Shown here: piece after piece, positions 37,812 through 45,290 of the stretch | Position numbering within the stretch: the stretch's first letter is position 1 | Layout of the letters: each line of letters begins with the position of its first letter | NCBI RefSeq assembly: GCF_017875235.1 | Contig: NZ_JAGGMI010000006.1 | Coordinates: 62,001 to 126,000, forward strand | Reading direction: 5' to 3' | DNA length: 64,000 bases | Origin: Asticcacaulis solisilvae | GTDB taxonomy: Bacteria; Pseudomonadota; Alphaproteobacteria; Caulobacterales; Caulobacteraceae | Notes under the pieces: model-generated | Databases searched by the model: none | What the model saw: the letters and a program-made list of their open reading frames with translations, nothing else | What the model was told of the DNA's origin: nothing | Made by a program: the position numbers and the translations under genes

Positions 37812-38910
37812 AAAAGTACTGGTTATCGGAGCGCGCGGCATTCCCGACGTCGAAGGCGGCGCCGAAAAGAACGCAGAGGCGCTTTTTCCTCTGATGGCTG
37901 CCGCCGGCTATGACGTAACAGTCATGGGACTGCGGCAATATATCAAGGGCGAGCAGTACAGAGGTGTCCAGCTCCTGGCGTCCCCGGCCTTCAAGTTCCT
38001 GAATACCGACAAGATCGGCTACTACCTCTATGCCATCTATCAGGTCTTGAAGATACGTCCCGACGTTGTTCACCTTCAGGGCCTGGGATCGGCGGTGTTC
38101 CTGCTGATCTACAAGATCCTCGGCTGCAAGACCGTCGTTCGCTATGGATCGGCCGACTATATCCTCAACAAGTGGGGTGTCCTTGGCCGGCTGGGCTTCC
38201 TGTTCGCGGAATGGCAGCTCCGTTTCGCCGATGCCGTCATTTCGGTGACGCCCGCCCTCAGCGAGCGGCTCGCCAAGCGCGGCATCCGCAAGAACGTCCA
38301 CATGATACCGAATGCACTGGACCCGGCCATCGTATCCGACGCGAACCTGCCCCTGACTTCGGATCGCCCCTTCATTCTTTCGGTCGGTCGCGTGACCTAC
38401 CAGAAGAACGTGATCAACCTGGTGAACGCGTTCAACCGCTTGAGCGAAAGTCATCCGGACTACGATCTGGTCATCGCCGGCGGCCTGGACGACGCGCCCT
38501 ATGCCGAACAGCTCCGCCCCCTGCTCAACGACAAGGTCAAGCTGCTGGGGCGCGTGCCTCGCTCCAGCGTGCCGGGCCTGCTGAAGCGCAGCGCCCTTTA
38601 TGTGAACGTTTCCCTGCACGAGGGCTCGTCGAACGCGACGCTCGAAGCCATCAGCCAGGGATGCTCGGTGCTGATCAGCGACATTCCTGAAAACAAGGAC
38701 ATGCCGCTGCCGGGTCATCACTTCGTCGATCCGAATGACATCAATGCCATTGCAGCCAAGCTTACGCACGGTGTCGAAAACCGGCAGGAGTACGTGGTGG
38801 ACAAGGGCAGCTTCCTGACCTGGTCGAATGTCGCCGAAAAGACGATCGGCGTCTACCAGTCGCTTGGCACCACGAGACTGGAGCCCGTGGACCAGCCGGT
38901 ATCCGCCTAA
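37801..38910 (+). CDS. Glycosyltransferase family 4
   Basis: This 369-residue GT4 protein begins KKVLVIGARGIPDVEGGAEKNAEALFP, the start seen in rhamnosyl- and related transferases of the DUF1972-type subgroup. It has VVHLQGLGSAVF, RYGSADYILNKWG and, in the donor domain, FILSVGRVTYQKNVINLVNAF, LLGRVPRSSVPGLLKRS and HEGSSNATLEAISQG, where the second Glu of E-x7-E is preserved. The ATG at 37801 overlaps the ligase-like gene by 11 bp, so co-polymerase, ligase-like gene and this transferase form an operon ending at the large hairpin at 38930. Confidence 0.9.
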   Translation: MQSKKVLVIGARGIPDVEGGAEKNAEALFPLMAAAGYDVTVMGLRQYIKGEQYRGVQLLASPAFKFLNTDKIGYYLYAIYQVLKIRPDVVHLQGLGSAVFLLIYKILGCKTVVRYGSADYILNKWGVLGRLGFLFAEWQLRFADAVISVTPALSERLAKRGIRKNVHMIPNALDPAIVSDANLPLTSDRPFILSVGRVTYQKNVINLVNAFNRLSESHPDYDLVIAGGLDDAPYAEQLRPLLNDKVKLLGRVPRSSVPGLLKRSALYVNVSLHEGSSNATLEAISQGCSVLISDIPENKDMPLPGHHFVDPNDINAIAAKLTHGVENRQEYVVDKGSFLTWSNVAEKTIGVYQSLGTTRLEPVDQPVSA

Positions 38911-38929
38911 CGCCTGTTCCAAAAGATGA

Positions 38930-38976
38930 GGGCCGTTGCGGCAAGAGACATGTCTCGCGCCGCAACGGCCCTTCTT
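38930..38976 (+). terminator. Long hairpin terminator after the glycosyltransferase
   Basis: gggccgttgcggc and gccgcaacggccc form a 13-bp stem (38930-38942, 38959-38971); agaca/tgtct can pair inside the loop. The hairpin is followed by cttcttattt, a weak T-rich tail. It begins 20 bp after the stop codon. Confidence 0.75.
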
Positions 38977-38989
38977 ATTTCACGCCTGT

Positions 38990-39095
38990 CTAGACCGTGC
39001 TCCGTTTCGAATGAAACGGAGCACGGTCTAGATTTCTTAGTGGTCGCATGCTTGGGTCCGAAAAACCGGTTTCCACTTTTTCGGAGCATGCTCTA
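38990..39095. repeat. Bipartite hairpin repeat, family B (GAGCATGCTC type)
   Basis: A perfect 19-bp stem (ctagaccgtgctccgtttc with a GAAT tetraloop, 38990-39031) is followed by a second hairpin (ccgaaaaaccggtttccact then ttttcgg) and agcatgctct. It has the same two-module layout as family A but a different sequence; the second module is close to the ccgaaaaccggttcc / gagcatgctc repeats common in Rhizobiales and other Alphaproteobacteria. Confidence 0.85.
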
Positions 39096-39114
39096 ACGGC
39101 CATGTGGCCGGACG

Positions 39115-39279
39115 TTATTGCGCGGCGGATTTCAGCCGCGCCTTGGAATCCATGGCGTTCAGGACGGCGACACAGCCGATGATGCCGGCCACGATCGTAA
39201 CAAAGACGGAAAAGATGAGGGTGTCGAAAACGATCCCGCTTATCGGAGCGGATTCGATCGTGAATACTTCGTTGTCCAT
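39115..39279 (-). CDS. Small single-span membrane protein (54 residues)
   Basis: This short gene encodes MDNEVFTIESAPISGIVFDT followed by one hydrophobic helix (LIFSVFVTIVAGIIGCVAVL, residues 21-40) and a basic end (NAMDSKARLKSAAQ). The ATG at 39279 has an AGGGA ribosome binding site at a good distance. The amphipathic N-terminus, single helix and Lys/Arg-rich tail give an N-out/C-in membrane peptide. It ends 20 bp from the family B repeat. I do not recognise the family; small peptides of this kind often assist membrane complexes. Confidence 0.65.
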   Translation of the reverse strand: MDNEVFTIESAPISGIVFDTLIFSVFVTIVAGIIGCVAVLNAMDSKARLKSAAQ

Positions 39280-40072
39280 GATAGTCCCTGGCCTTTATTA
39301 TAAACGCGCCCACAGACAGACGAGCAATTGTTATGCCATTACGCGAATGGTTGGCCCACGACAGTCGCGGGCACGGTAACTCTGTCACTCCCATAGTAAG
39401 AGACAAAGTCTTCACCCCAGCGGGTTGATCACCCTGAAATCGTTGTACACCAAGGCGTTATAGGTAATCCGCCACCCTCTTCGGGCATTGTACACTTGTT
39501 TTTGCAAGGCGTACCGACACCATGCAAATGGTTGCGGCGCCCTGGACCGCTGACGGCGCGCCGTGCAAGATCAGCAGAACATGTGATGAAAATACGACAA
39601 GGCGGCGGCCTGGTCGATCGGTTTCCCGCACCATTCCGGCCACCTGATCAAGGCGTCGACAGAGTTGCGGGCGTCATGATTGTTTCATTTATGGACCAAG
39701 CGACACGATCGGGTAACCGGCTGCGCGACTGTCGACGTCTTTCAGCCCGCCGCGACGGCATCATTTCACCACAGGCCGCGGCACGGCTTTAATGTCACTA
39801 AACGACTCAACATGCCTTATCGCGGGGTGATTCAGCTCATTTGCCCCGGGGAGATTCAACCGTTTGGGGTGATAAATTTATAAATGGTTAAAAATATGGC
39901 TTTCTCTGGGCAGGATCGGACCGTTCCGGATGGACGGAGTGTCCTGTTCCGAGACGTTCCGGTCCACCGACTGTTGCATGCCTTTTGCATAAATCCGCAC
40001 AGGCCCTTACCAGATAGAAACGCGTGGTTTCATCAGGCCTTGGGGGCGGGCTAACATTAATGAGGGAATTCC
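39280..40072. other. Intergenic region upstream of the second small RTX gene
   Basis: Nearly 800 bp without a gene I can support. Short frames exist on both strands but lack ribosome binding sites and recognisable content. AT-rich DNA lies at 39868-39900, and TTGCATGCCTTTTGCAT at about 39973-39989. The region is long enough for a regulatory RNA or extended promoter, as also seen before the RTX gene at 29110. GAGGG at 40061-40065 precedes the ATG at 40073. Confidence 0.45.
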
Positions 40073-40645
40073 ATGTCTTTATTACTTTCTCTGCTCGGTA
40101 AGCTGAGCACACTTAATCTTCTGGTCGGCACCAAGCTGAACGACAACTTGACGGCCACCACCGGCAACGACATCGTCATCGCCGGCAAGGGCGACGACGT
40201 GGTCAACGCCGGCACCGGCGACGACCTGGTTTTCGGCGGCAAGGGCAATGACAACCTGACCGCCGGCAAGGGCGATGACTGGATCTTCGCCGGCAAGGGC
40301 GAAGACATCATCTGGGGCCGTGAAGGCAACGACCTGCTGTTCGGCGGCAAGGGCAACGACCGCATCATGGCCGATGCCGGCAATGACCGCATCTTCGGCG
40401 GCGACGGCGACGACCTGCTGGCCGGCGGCGCCGGCAACGACATCTTCGCGTTCGACCGTAATGACGGTTATGACCAGGTCGTCGATTTCACCACCGGCGA
40501 CAAGATCGACCTGACCCTGGCCTTCACCAAGTTCAGCAAGCTCGACATCTCTAGCGTCAACGGCGGCACGCTGATCGAATTCAACAACACCAGCGTCTTC
40601 CTGAAAGGCGTTGCCTCGGTCTCGGCCAGCGACTTCATCTTCTAA
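40073..40645 (+). CDS. Small RTX calcium-binding protein
   Basis: This 190-residue protein consists of a short hydrophobic start ([18 protein letters not shown]), about ten RTX nonapeptides ([27 protein letters not shown] to GGAGNDIFA; residues about 37-126) and a C-terminal secretion-signal-like part ending [15 protein letters not shown]. Many repeats have Ala for the first Gly and Lys at position three, unlike the protein at 29110, so it is a paralogue rather than a recent copy. The nearby type I exporter (41861-45066) is the likely exporter. It ends at a strong terminator and is convergent with the M23 peptidase. Confidence 0.88.
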   Translation: MSLLLSLLGKLSTLNLLVGTKLNDNLTATTGNDIVIAGKGDDVVNAGTGDDLVFGGKGNDNLTAGKGDDWIFAGKGEDIIWGREGNDLLFGGKGNDRIMADAGNDRIFGGDGDDLLAGGAGNDIFAFDRNDGYDQVVDFTTGDKIDLTLAFTKFSKLDISSVNGGTLIEFNNTSVFLKGVASVSASDFIF

Positions 40646-40670
40646 GATCCATACAGGATCGGATAAAACG

Positions 40671-40698
40671 AAACCGGCGGAGCAATCCGCCGGTTTTT
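40671..40698. terminator. Bidirectional terminator between RTX and M23 genes
   Basis: aaaccggcgga and tccgccggttt form an 11-bp stem with a GCAA tetraloop and a T-run on the plus strand; the minus strand also has a T-rich tail (tttcgtttta). It can serve both convergent genes. Confidence 0.9.
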
Positions 40699-40724
40699 CC
40701 ATGCCGGATGCCGAAACAAGACCG

Positions 40725-41744
40725 TCAAAGCGTGAAGGTGAAAACCTTTTCCGCAATCACGCGCCCCTGCCGCTTGAGCGCATAGCGCGCGGAATACTGC
40801 CCCTTCAACCACCCTCCCGGAGGACGCTTGCGGCCAGTATAGAGCAGGTACTGCGCCTTGTTGCGGTCCAGCGCGGGCAAGGCGCTGTCGCTCATCACGG
40901 CCCCTGCCGGATCGGTAACCGTGAGGCTCTGTGTATCGCCTGCGCGCAGGCCTATGGCGCGGACATAGGCGATAATCGCCGCGGCATCGGAGGAGGGTGC
41001 CGGCAGGCCAGCTTTTTCGATATCGCCCATTTCCAGGGCGGCGGTCGTGAAACCGGTATTAAGGACAAACGCCTCACGATAAGCCAGAGCTTTCTGATCG
41101 TGCGGGCGCCATTTCGACCCCGCCAGGGACGCCCCATTGCTGCACGCGGCCTGGCTGAAGAACGGGTCTATCTTTTCGCCTTTGTGACGAAGTGAAAAAT
41201 GCAGGTGCGGAAACGCGGCCATGCCCGATTGCCCGACAAACCCCAGTACGGTCCCCGCCTTGACAATAGCGTTAGCCTTGACGCGGATGGACCCTTTTCG
41301 CATGTGGCAATATTGGGTTTCCCAGCCATTGGTGTGGCGGATGACGACCCCATTGCCGCACTCCTTGTCCTTTACCGCGGCCTGGTCATAGCCTGAACCC
41401 GTGGCGTCCGGCTCACCGTCGCGGACGCCGACGGTAAAGCCATCCGCGGCGGCTATGACCGGCACGCCCCGCGTCAGGGCGGCGTGGTCGGGAATGCGAA
41501 AGTCCGTGCCGTCGTGTCCGTCATAGGTCTGGGCGCCACAGCGGTAATCAGCGACGCCTGTCCCCGGATCGTGATCGAAATACTGTTGGATCACACAGGT
41601 TTCACCCAGCTTGCAGGCAATGGGCTGCTCGAACGTCATGCCCCCGGGCGCAGCCTTTACCGGCAGCGGAAACAGGGACAGGCCCAGAAGGCCCAAGAGG
41701 TTCAGAACCAAAACACTTGGACCCCTTAGCCGCGTCCTTGTCAT
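40725..41744 (-). CDS. Secreted M23 family metallopeptidase
   Basis: This 339-residue protein has a signal peptide (about residues 1-31, ending LPVKAAP). The LytM/M23 fold is marked by GHDGTDF with zinc ligands His77 and Asp81, YCHM with His147, and FPHLHF with His180 and His182. M23 enzymes cleave peptidoglycan cross-bridges or act as inactive scaffolds; all expected ligands are present here, so activity is likely. The C-terminal 100 residues are an extra domain (AGDTQSLTVTDPAGAVMSD, YSARYALKRQGRVIAEKV). GGGAGG precedes the ATG. It is downstream of the type I secretion genes on the same strand, separated by a family A repeat; local wall remodelling is a possible role. Confidence 0.9.
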   Translation of the reverse strand: MTRTRLRGPSVLVLNLLGLLGLSLFPLPVKAAPGGMTFEQPIACKLGETCVIQQYFDHDPGTGVADYRCGAQTYDGHDGTDFRIPDHAALTRGVPVIAAADGFTVGVRDGEPDATGSGYDQAAVKDKECGNGVVIRHTNGWETQYCHMRKGSIRVKANAIVKAGTVLGFVGQSGMAAFPHLHFSLRHKGEKIDPFFSQAACSNGASLAGSKWRPHDQKALAYREAFVLNTGFTTAALEMGDIEKAGLPAPSSDAAAIIAYVRAIGLRAGDTQSLTVTDPAGAVMSDSALPALDRNKAQYLLYTGRKRPPGGWLKGQYSARYALKRQGRVIAEKVFTFTL

Positions 41745-41802
41745 GGCGAACCTCCCTCAAACCGCTGTCAGTGATGCCATCGCATTATGGCGCTATGGTA
41801 TT

Positions 41803-41869
41803 GAGCAATATGCCAAAGTGTGCAGCGGTTTTTTGGCTAAATATCGCGATAAAACAAAACCTAATGCTC
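41803..41869 (-). repeat. Dispersed hairpin repeat, family A, copy 4
   Basis: In reverse orientation the sequence reads gttttgttttatcgcgatat, then a hairpin gccaaaaaaccgctgcacac and tttggcatattgctc, flanked by GAGC/GCTC ends. The first palindromic module is missing. It overlaps the last codons of the adaptor gene, contributing its final Glu-His and stop codon. Confidence 0.78.
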
Positions 41870-43237
41870 CCGGAAGCTGCGCCAGAAGGTCTGGTTCAAG
41901 GGTTCGAACAGATAGCCCAGTATGGTGCGCTTGCGCAGGGGTACGATGATTTCCACCGGCAGGCCGGGCTTGAGCACGTCCTTCATGCCGCGCACCTTGG
42001 AAATCTCGCTGACCGCCTGGGGGCTGACCTCGACCTGCGCCTTGTAGAAATGCACGCCTGTCTTCTGGTCCTGGAAGGTATCGGCGGAAATCTTGAGCAC
42101 CTTGCCCTTCATGATCGGCAGGTCGCGTTCCTGAATGGCGCTGAAGCGAATCTGCGCTTCCTGCTGCGGCCGGATATCGTCGCCGTCCTTGGCGTCGACC
42201 ATGGCTTCGATGATCAGCGGCGCATCGTCAGGAACGATTTCCAGCATGACCTGGCCCGGCGTCACGACGGCGCCGGCATTGTGCACGGTCAAGCCGACGA
42301 CGCGGCCGGTGGACGTCGCCTTGACGGTCGTGCGGCCAAGCTGCTCCGTCGCGGAGGTCATGCCCGGGGCGACCTCGCTCAGGCGGCTGCTGATCTGCTC
42401 CAGCTGCTGGACGATCTGGGCCGCGGCCTGGCTGCGGATCGAGTTTTCCTGGGCCGCCAATTCGGTGATGCTGGCGGCGTTGCGGCGCATGTCCGCCGTA
42501 AGACCGGCATTGTCGGCTTCCATGCCCGCGATCGACTGCTGCAGCTGACGCACCCGCGTCTTGGGCGCATAGCCCCTGGCTTCCAGCGACTCGACGCTTG
42601 CCAGTTCGTCTCCGGCCAGGGATTTGCGCCGTTCGTTCGCCTGCAGTTGCTTCTGGGCGCCGGCGATCAGTTCCTGGGTCTGGTTCCGGCGCTTGCTGAG
42701 CACCGTCACCTGATCGGCGACTTCGCGATAACGGAGGGCCATGGCCTGGCGCTGGGTCATCATTTCGTTTTCGACCAGCACCCGGTCGGCGCCCGTGAAC
42801 ATCTTCAGTTCCACCGGCTCGGAAAAGCTAGACGCGCGCTTCATTTCCGCCAGCAGGCGGGCCTGGGTGATCATCAGCTTGATATATTCGGACTTCAGCG
42901 CCAGCGCATTGGCTTCGGTATTGTCGCCGGCCAGTTCGATAAGGGTCTGGCCCTGCTTGACGTAATCGCCCTCGCGCACCTTTACCGCCGTGATGACACC
43001 GCCTTCGCGGTGCTGGACCTGCTGCCGCGATCCGCTGACCACGATCGAGCCATGCGAATAGATGGCCGCATCGACGCGGATGATCGCCGCCAGTCCGACG
43101 AAGATAAAGAAGAAGGCGGCCACGAAAATGATGCCGTTCTTTATGTCCCGGCGCGGATCGTCCTGCACGGAGAGACGGCCGTCGGGATCGACGGCGATCT
43201 CTGTTTTGTCAGCATTAACAAGTGCGTTGTCGCTCAT
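41861..43237 (-). CDS. Type I secretion periplasmic adaptor (HlyD family)
   Basis: This 458-residue membrane fusion protein has a cytoplasmic start, one membrane helix (about residues 34-56, GIIFVAAFFFIFVGLAAIIRV), a barrel/lipoyl half motif (GGVITAVKVREGDYVKQGQTLIEL), a long coiled-coil hairpin (about 90-280) and the C-terminal half ending with VRGMKDVLKPGLPVEIIVPLRKRTILGYLFEPL, typical of PrtE/RsaE/HlyD adaptors. It bridges the ABC transporter and an outer-membrane TolC-like channel. It follows the ABC gene by 59 bp on the same strand. No TolC homologue is present in the window. Its 3' end runs into a family A repeat. Confidence 0.94.
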   Translation of the reverse strand: MSDNALVNADKTEIAVDPDGRLSVQDDPRRDIKNGIIFVAAFFFIFVGLAAIIRVDAAIYSHGSIVVSGSRQQVQHREGGVITAVKVREGDYVKQGQTLIELAGDNTEANALALKSEYIKLMITQARLLAEMKRASSFSEPVELKMFTGADRVLVENEMMTQRQAMALRYREVADQVTVLSKRRNQTQELIAGAQKQLQANERRKSLAGDELASVESLEARGYAPKTRVRQLQQSIAGMEADNAGLTADMRRNAASITELAAQENSIRSQAAAQIVQQLEQISSRLSEVAPGMTSATEQLGRTTVKATSTGRVVGLTVHNAGAVVTPGQVMLEIVPDDAPLIIEAMVDAKDGDDIRPQQEAQIRFSAIQERDLPIMKGKVLKISADTFQDQKTGVHFYKAQVEVSPQAVSEISKVRGMKDVLKPGLPVEIIVPLRKRTILGYLFEPLNQTFWRSFREH

Positions 43238-43296
43238 GACGTTGCCTGGGAGCTATAAAGGGTCAAAGATATGCGCATCGTTTAACTCACGCTACG

Positions 43297-45066
43297 TCAG
43301 CTGTTTTTTACCAGGGCGGGCCTGGCTTTCGGGTCATCGCCGTCGATCTGGGCCTGCGGCTGCTGGGCCTTGACCCACTCATCCCGCGTACCGAAGAATC
43401 CGGCCCGGCCGTTCTTCAGGAACAGGATCTTGTTGACGACGGACAGGATGGCCGCGCGGTGCACAATCACCATGACGGCGCCGCCGCGGTCACAAAACGC
43501 CTGAATCACCTTCATGAGCGCCTCTTCGCCCTCCTGGTCGAGGTGGGCGTTCGGCTCGTCGAGGACCAGCAGGAAGGGGTCGCCGTAGAGCGCACGCGCC
43601 AGGCCGATGCGCTGTGCCTGTCCGGCAGACAGGCCTGAACCACCGGCGCCGAGGACCGTGTTGTAGCCTTGCGGGAACTTCGAAATCATGTCGTGCGCGC
43701 CGGCCGCCTTGGCCGCTTCGACGATCTTCTGGTCGATCAGCAAGGAGTCGGAATTCAGCGTGCCTTCGAAACGGCTGATATTGGCGGCGATCGTGCCGGG
43801 GAACAGGCAGGTGTCCTGCGGCAGGAAGCCGATATACTTGCCCAGGCGCTGCTGGTCCCATTCCGAACGTTCGGAACCGTCGAAACGGACCGTGCCGTAG
43901 TCATAGGCGTCGATGCCGACAATGGCCTTTGCCAAGGTTGTCTTGCCCGCGCCGCTGGGCCCGATGACGGCGACCGTCTCTCCGGCGTTCAAGGCGAAAG
44001 AAACGCCCTGCAGGTAGTAGCGGCGCTGCTCGCGGTTGGCGACCGTCAGGTTGTCGACGATCAGGGACGCCTTAGGCACCGGCAGCTGGACCAGCGACGG
44101 CTCCGGATCGACCTGGTAGAAGAGGTTGTTGAGCTTTTTGTAAGCGTTATAGCCCTTGGTCAAGCCGCGCCACTGTCCGATGATCTGCTCCATGGGCGCG
44201 ATCGAACGCGTCATGAGCAGGGAGGCCGCGAAGATGGCCCCGGCCGATATCTGCTGCGAAATGGCCAGATAGGCCCCGACGCCCAGCGCCATCGATTGCA
44301 GCAGCATCTTGAGAAACTTGGTCAGGGCCGCGAAATTATCGCCGGCGGCGTTGGCGCGCATGCCCTCGCTCACGCCCGTGCTGCGGCTCTTGAGCTGGAC
44401 CTGGACCATTTCACTCTGCATCCCCAGGGCGCGGATGACATCCGCCCGCGAGGTCAGGGCCTCCTGTTCGAGATAGGCACTGGCGATAGCCTGGTTGGCC
44501 GACGTGATCTTTTCGTAGGTCGCGCGCTCGTTCAGATAGGTGATGAGCGCCAGGGCTACGCCGGCAGCCAGGGCCAGCCCGCCAAGATAGGGGTGCAGAA
44601 GGAAGCACAGGCCGAGATAGAAGATGATCCACGGCGCGTCGAACAGGGCGATCACCCCCGGACCGCTCAGGACGCCCTTCATGGTATCGAATTCGCGCAT
44701 CATGCCGGCAAAGGCGGCGCTCTTGCCGCCTGTGGTCGGGATGGAATAGAGCCTGTGCAGGATCTGGCCGGACAGGAGCTTGTCCAGGCGGGCTGACGAC
44801 CGCGTGAGAAGCCGGGTGCGCAACTGATCGAGCCGGCTTAAGACGACCAGGGCAAAGACCAGGATGAGGGTCAGATACAGCAGGGTGAGCACTCCGCCCG
44901 TAGGCACGACGCGGTCGTAGACCTGCAGCATGTAAATCGTCGGTGCCAGATAAAGCAGATTCAGAAAGAAGCTGAAAACAGCAACGCCCATGAGGTGCTG
45001 CTTACACGCGGAAAGCGCAGCACGCAGGGCGGGATTGATAACCCTTTTTTCCGATTTACTGCTCAT
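43297..45066 (-). CDS. Type I secretion ABC transporter (PrtD/RsaD-like)
   Basis: This 589-residue protein has an ABC membrane domain (about residues 20-310) and a nucleotide-binding domain: Walker A GPSGAGKTT near 368, signature LSAGQAQRIGLARAL near 482, Walker B LLVLDEP near 500 and the switch His in VIVHRA near 534. YLAPTIYMLQVYDRVVPTGG is the start typical of type I exporters without a C39 peptidase or C39-like domain, as in PrtD and Caulobacter RsaD. These export RTX proteins with uncleaved C-terminal signals. Three such proteins lie in the window. The 230-bp AT-rich upstream region should carry the promoter. Confidence 0.95.
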   Translation of the reverse strand: MSSKSEKRVINPALRAALSACKQHLMGVAVFSFFLNLLYLAPTIYMLQVYDRVVPTGGVLTLLYLTLILVFALVVLSRLDQLRTRLLTRSSARLDKLLSGQILHRLYSIPTTGGKSAAFAGMMREFDTMKGVLSGPGVIALFDAPWIIFYLGLCFLLHPYLGGLALAAGVALALITYLNERATYEKITSANQAIASAYLEQEALTSRADVIRALGMQSEMVQVQLKSRSTGVSEGMRANAAGDNFAALTKFLKMLLQSMALGVGAYLAISQQISAGAIFAASLLMTRSIAPMEQIIGQWRGLTKGYNAYKKLNNLFYQVDPEPSLVQLPVPKASLIVDNLTVANREQRRYYLQGVSFALNAGETVAVIGPSGAGKTTLAKAIVGIDAYDYGTVRFDGSERSEWDQQRLGKYIGFLPQDTCLFPGTIAANISRFEGTLNSDSLLIDQKIVEAAKAAGAHDMISKFPQGYNTVLGAGGSGLSAGQAQRIGLARALYGDPFLLVLDEPNAHLDQEGEEALMKVIQAFCDRGGAVMVIVHRAAILSVVNKILFLKNGRAGFFGTRDEWVKAQQPQAQIDGDDPKARPALVKNS

Positions 45067-45290
45067 GTGCCAAAGGCTCCCCTTAGATGACCGGCTTCCG
45101 AAGGTTTATACGCACGGCCATCAAGTCAGTTGTTATTTATCGCGTGCGGATGATGTTTTACAAACGGTTTGTGCATTTTCACTAAACGCCGCGCGTTGCA
45201 AAACCCGCACCACCTCACAAAACAAACGGGTTCGCGGAAATCAACTTATTTTCAATAAGCGGACGGCGCTTAAAAATCACGCCTTTATCA

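Noticed and set aside
39884-40054. 56-codon plus-strand frame just before the second small RTX gene
   Set aside because: No ribosome binding site before its ATG and no recognisable features; it may be part of a long leader.
41861-45066. Naming the exporter RsaD/RsaE with an S-layer protein substrate
   Set aside because: No S-layer gene is in the window; only family resemblance can be claimed.
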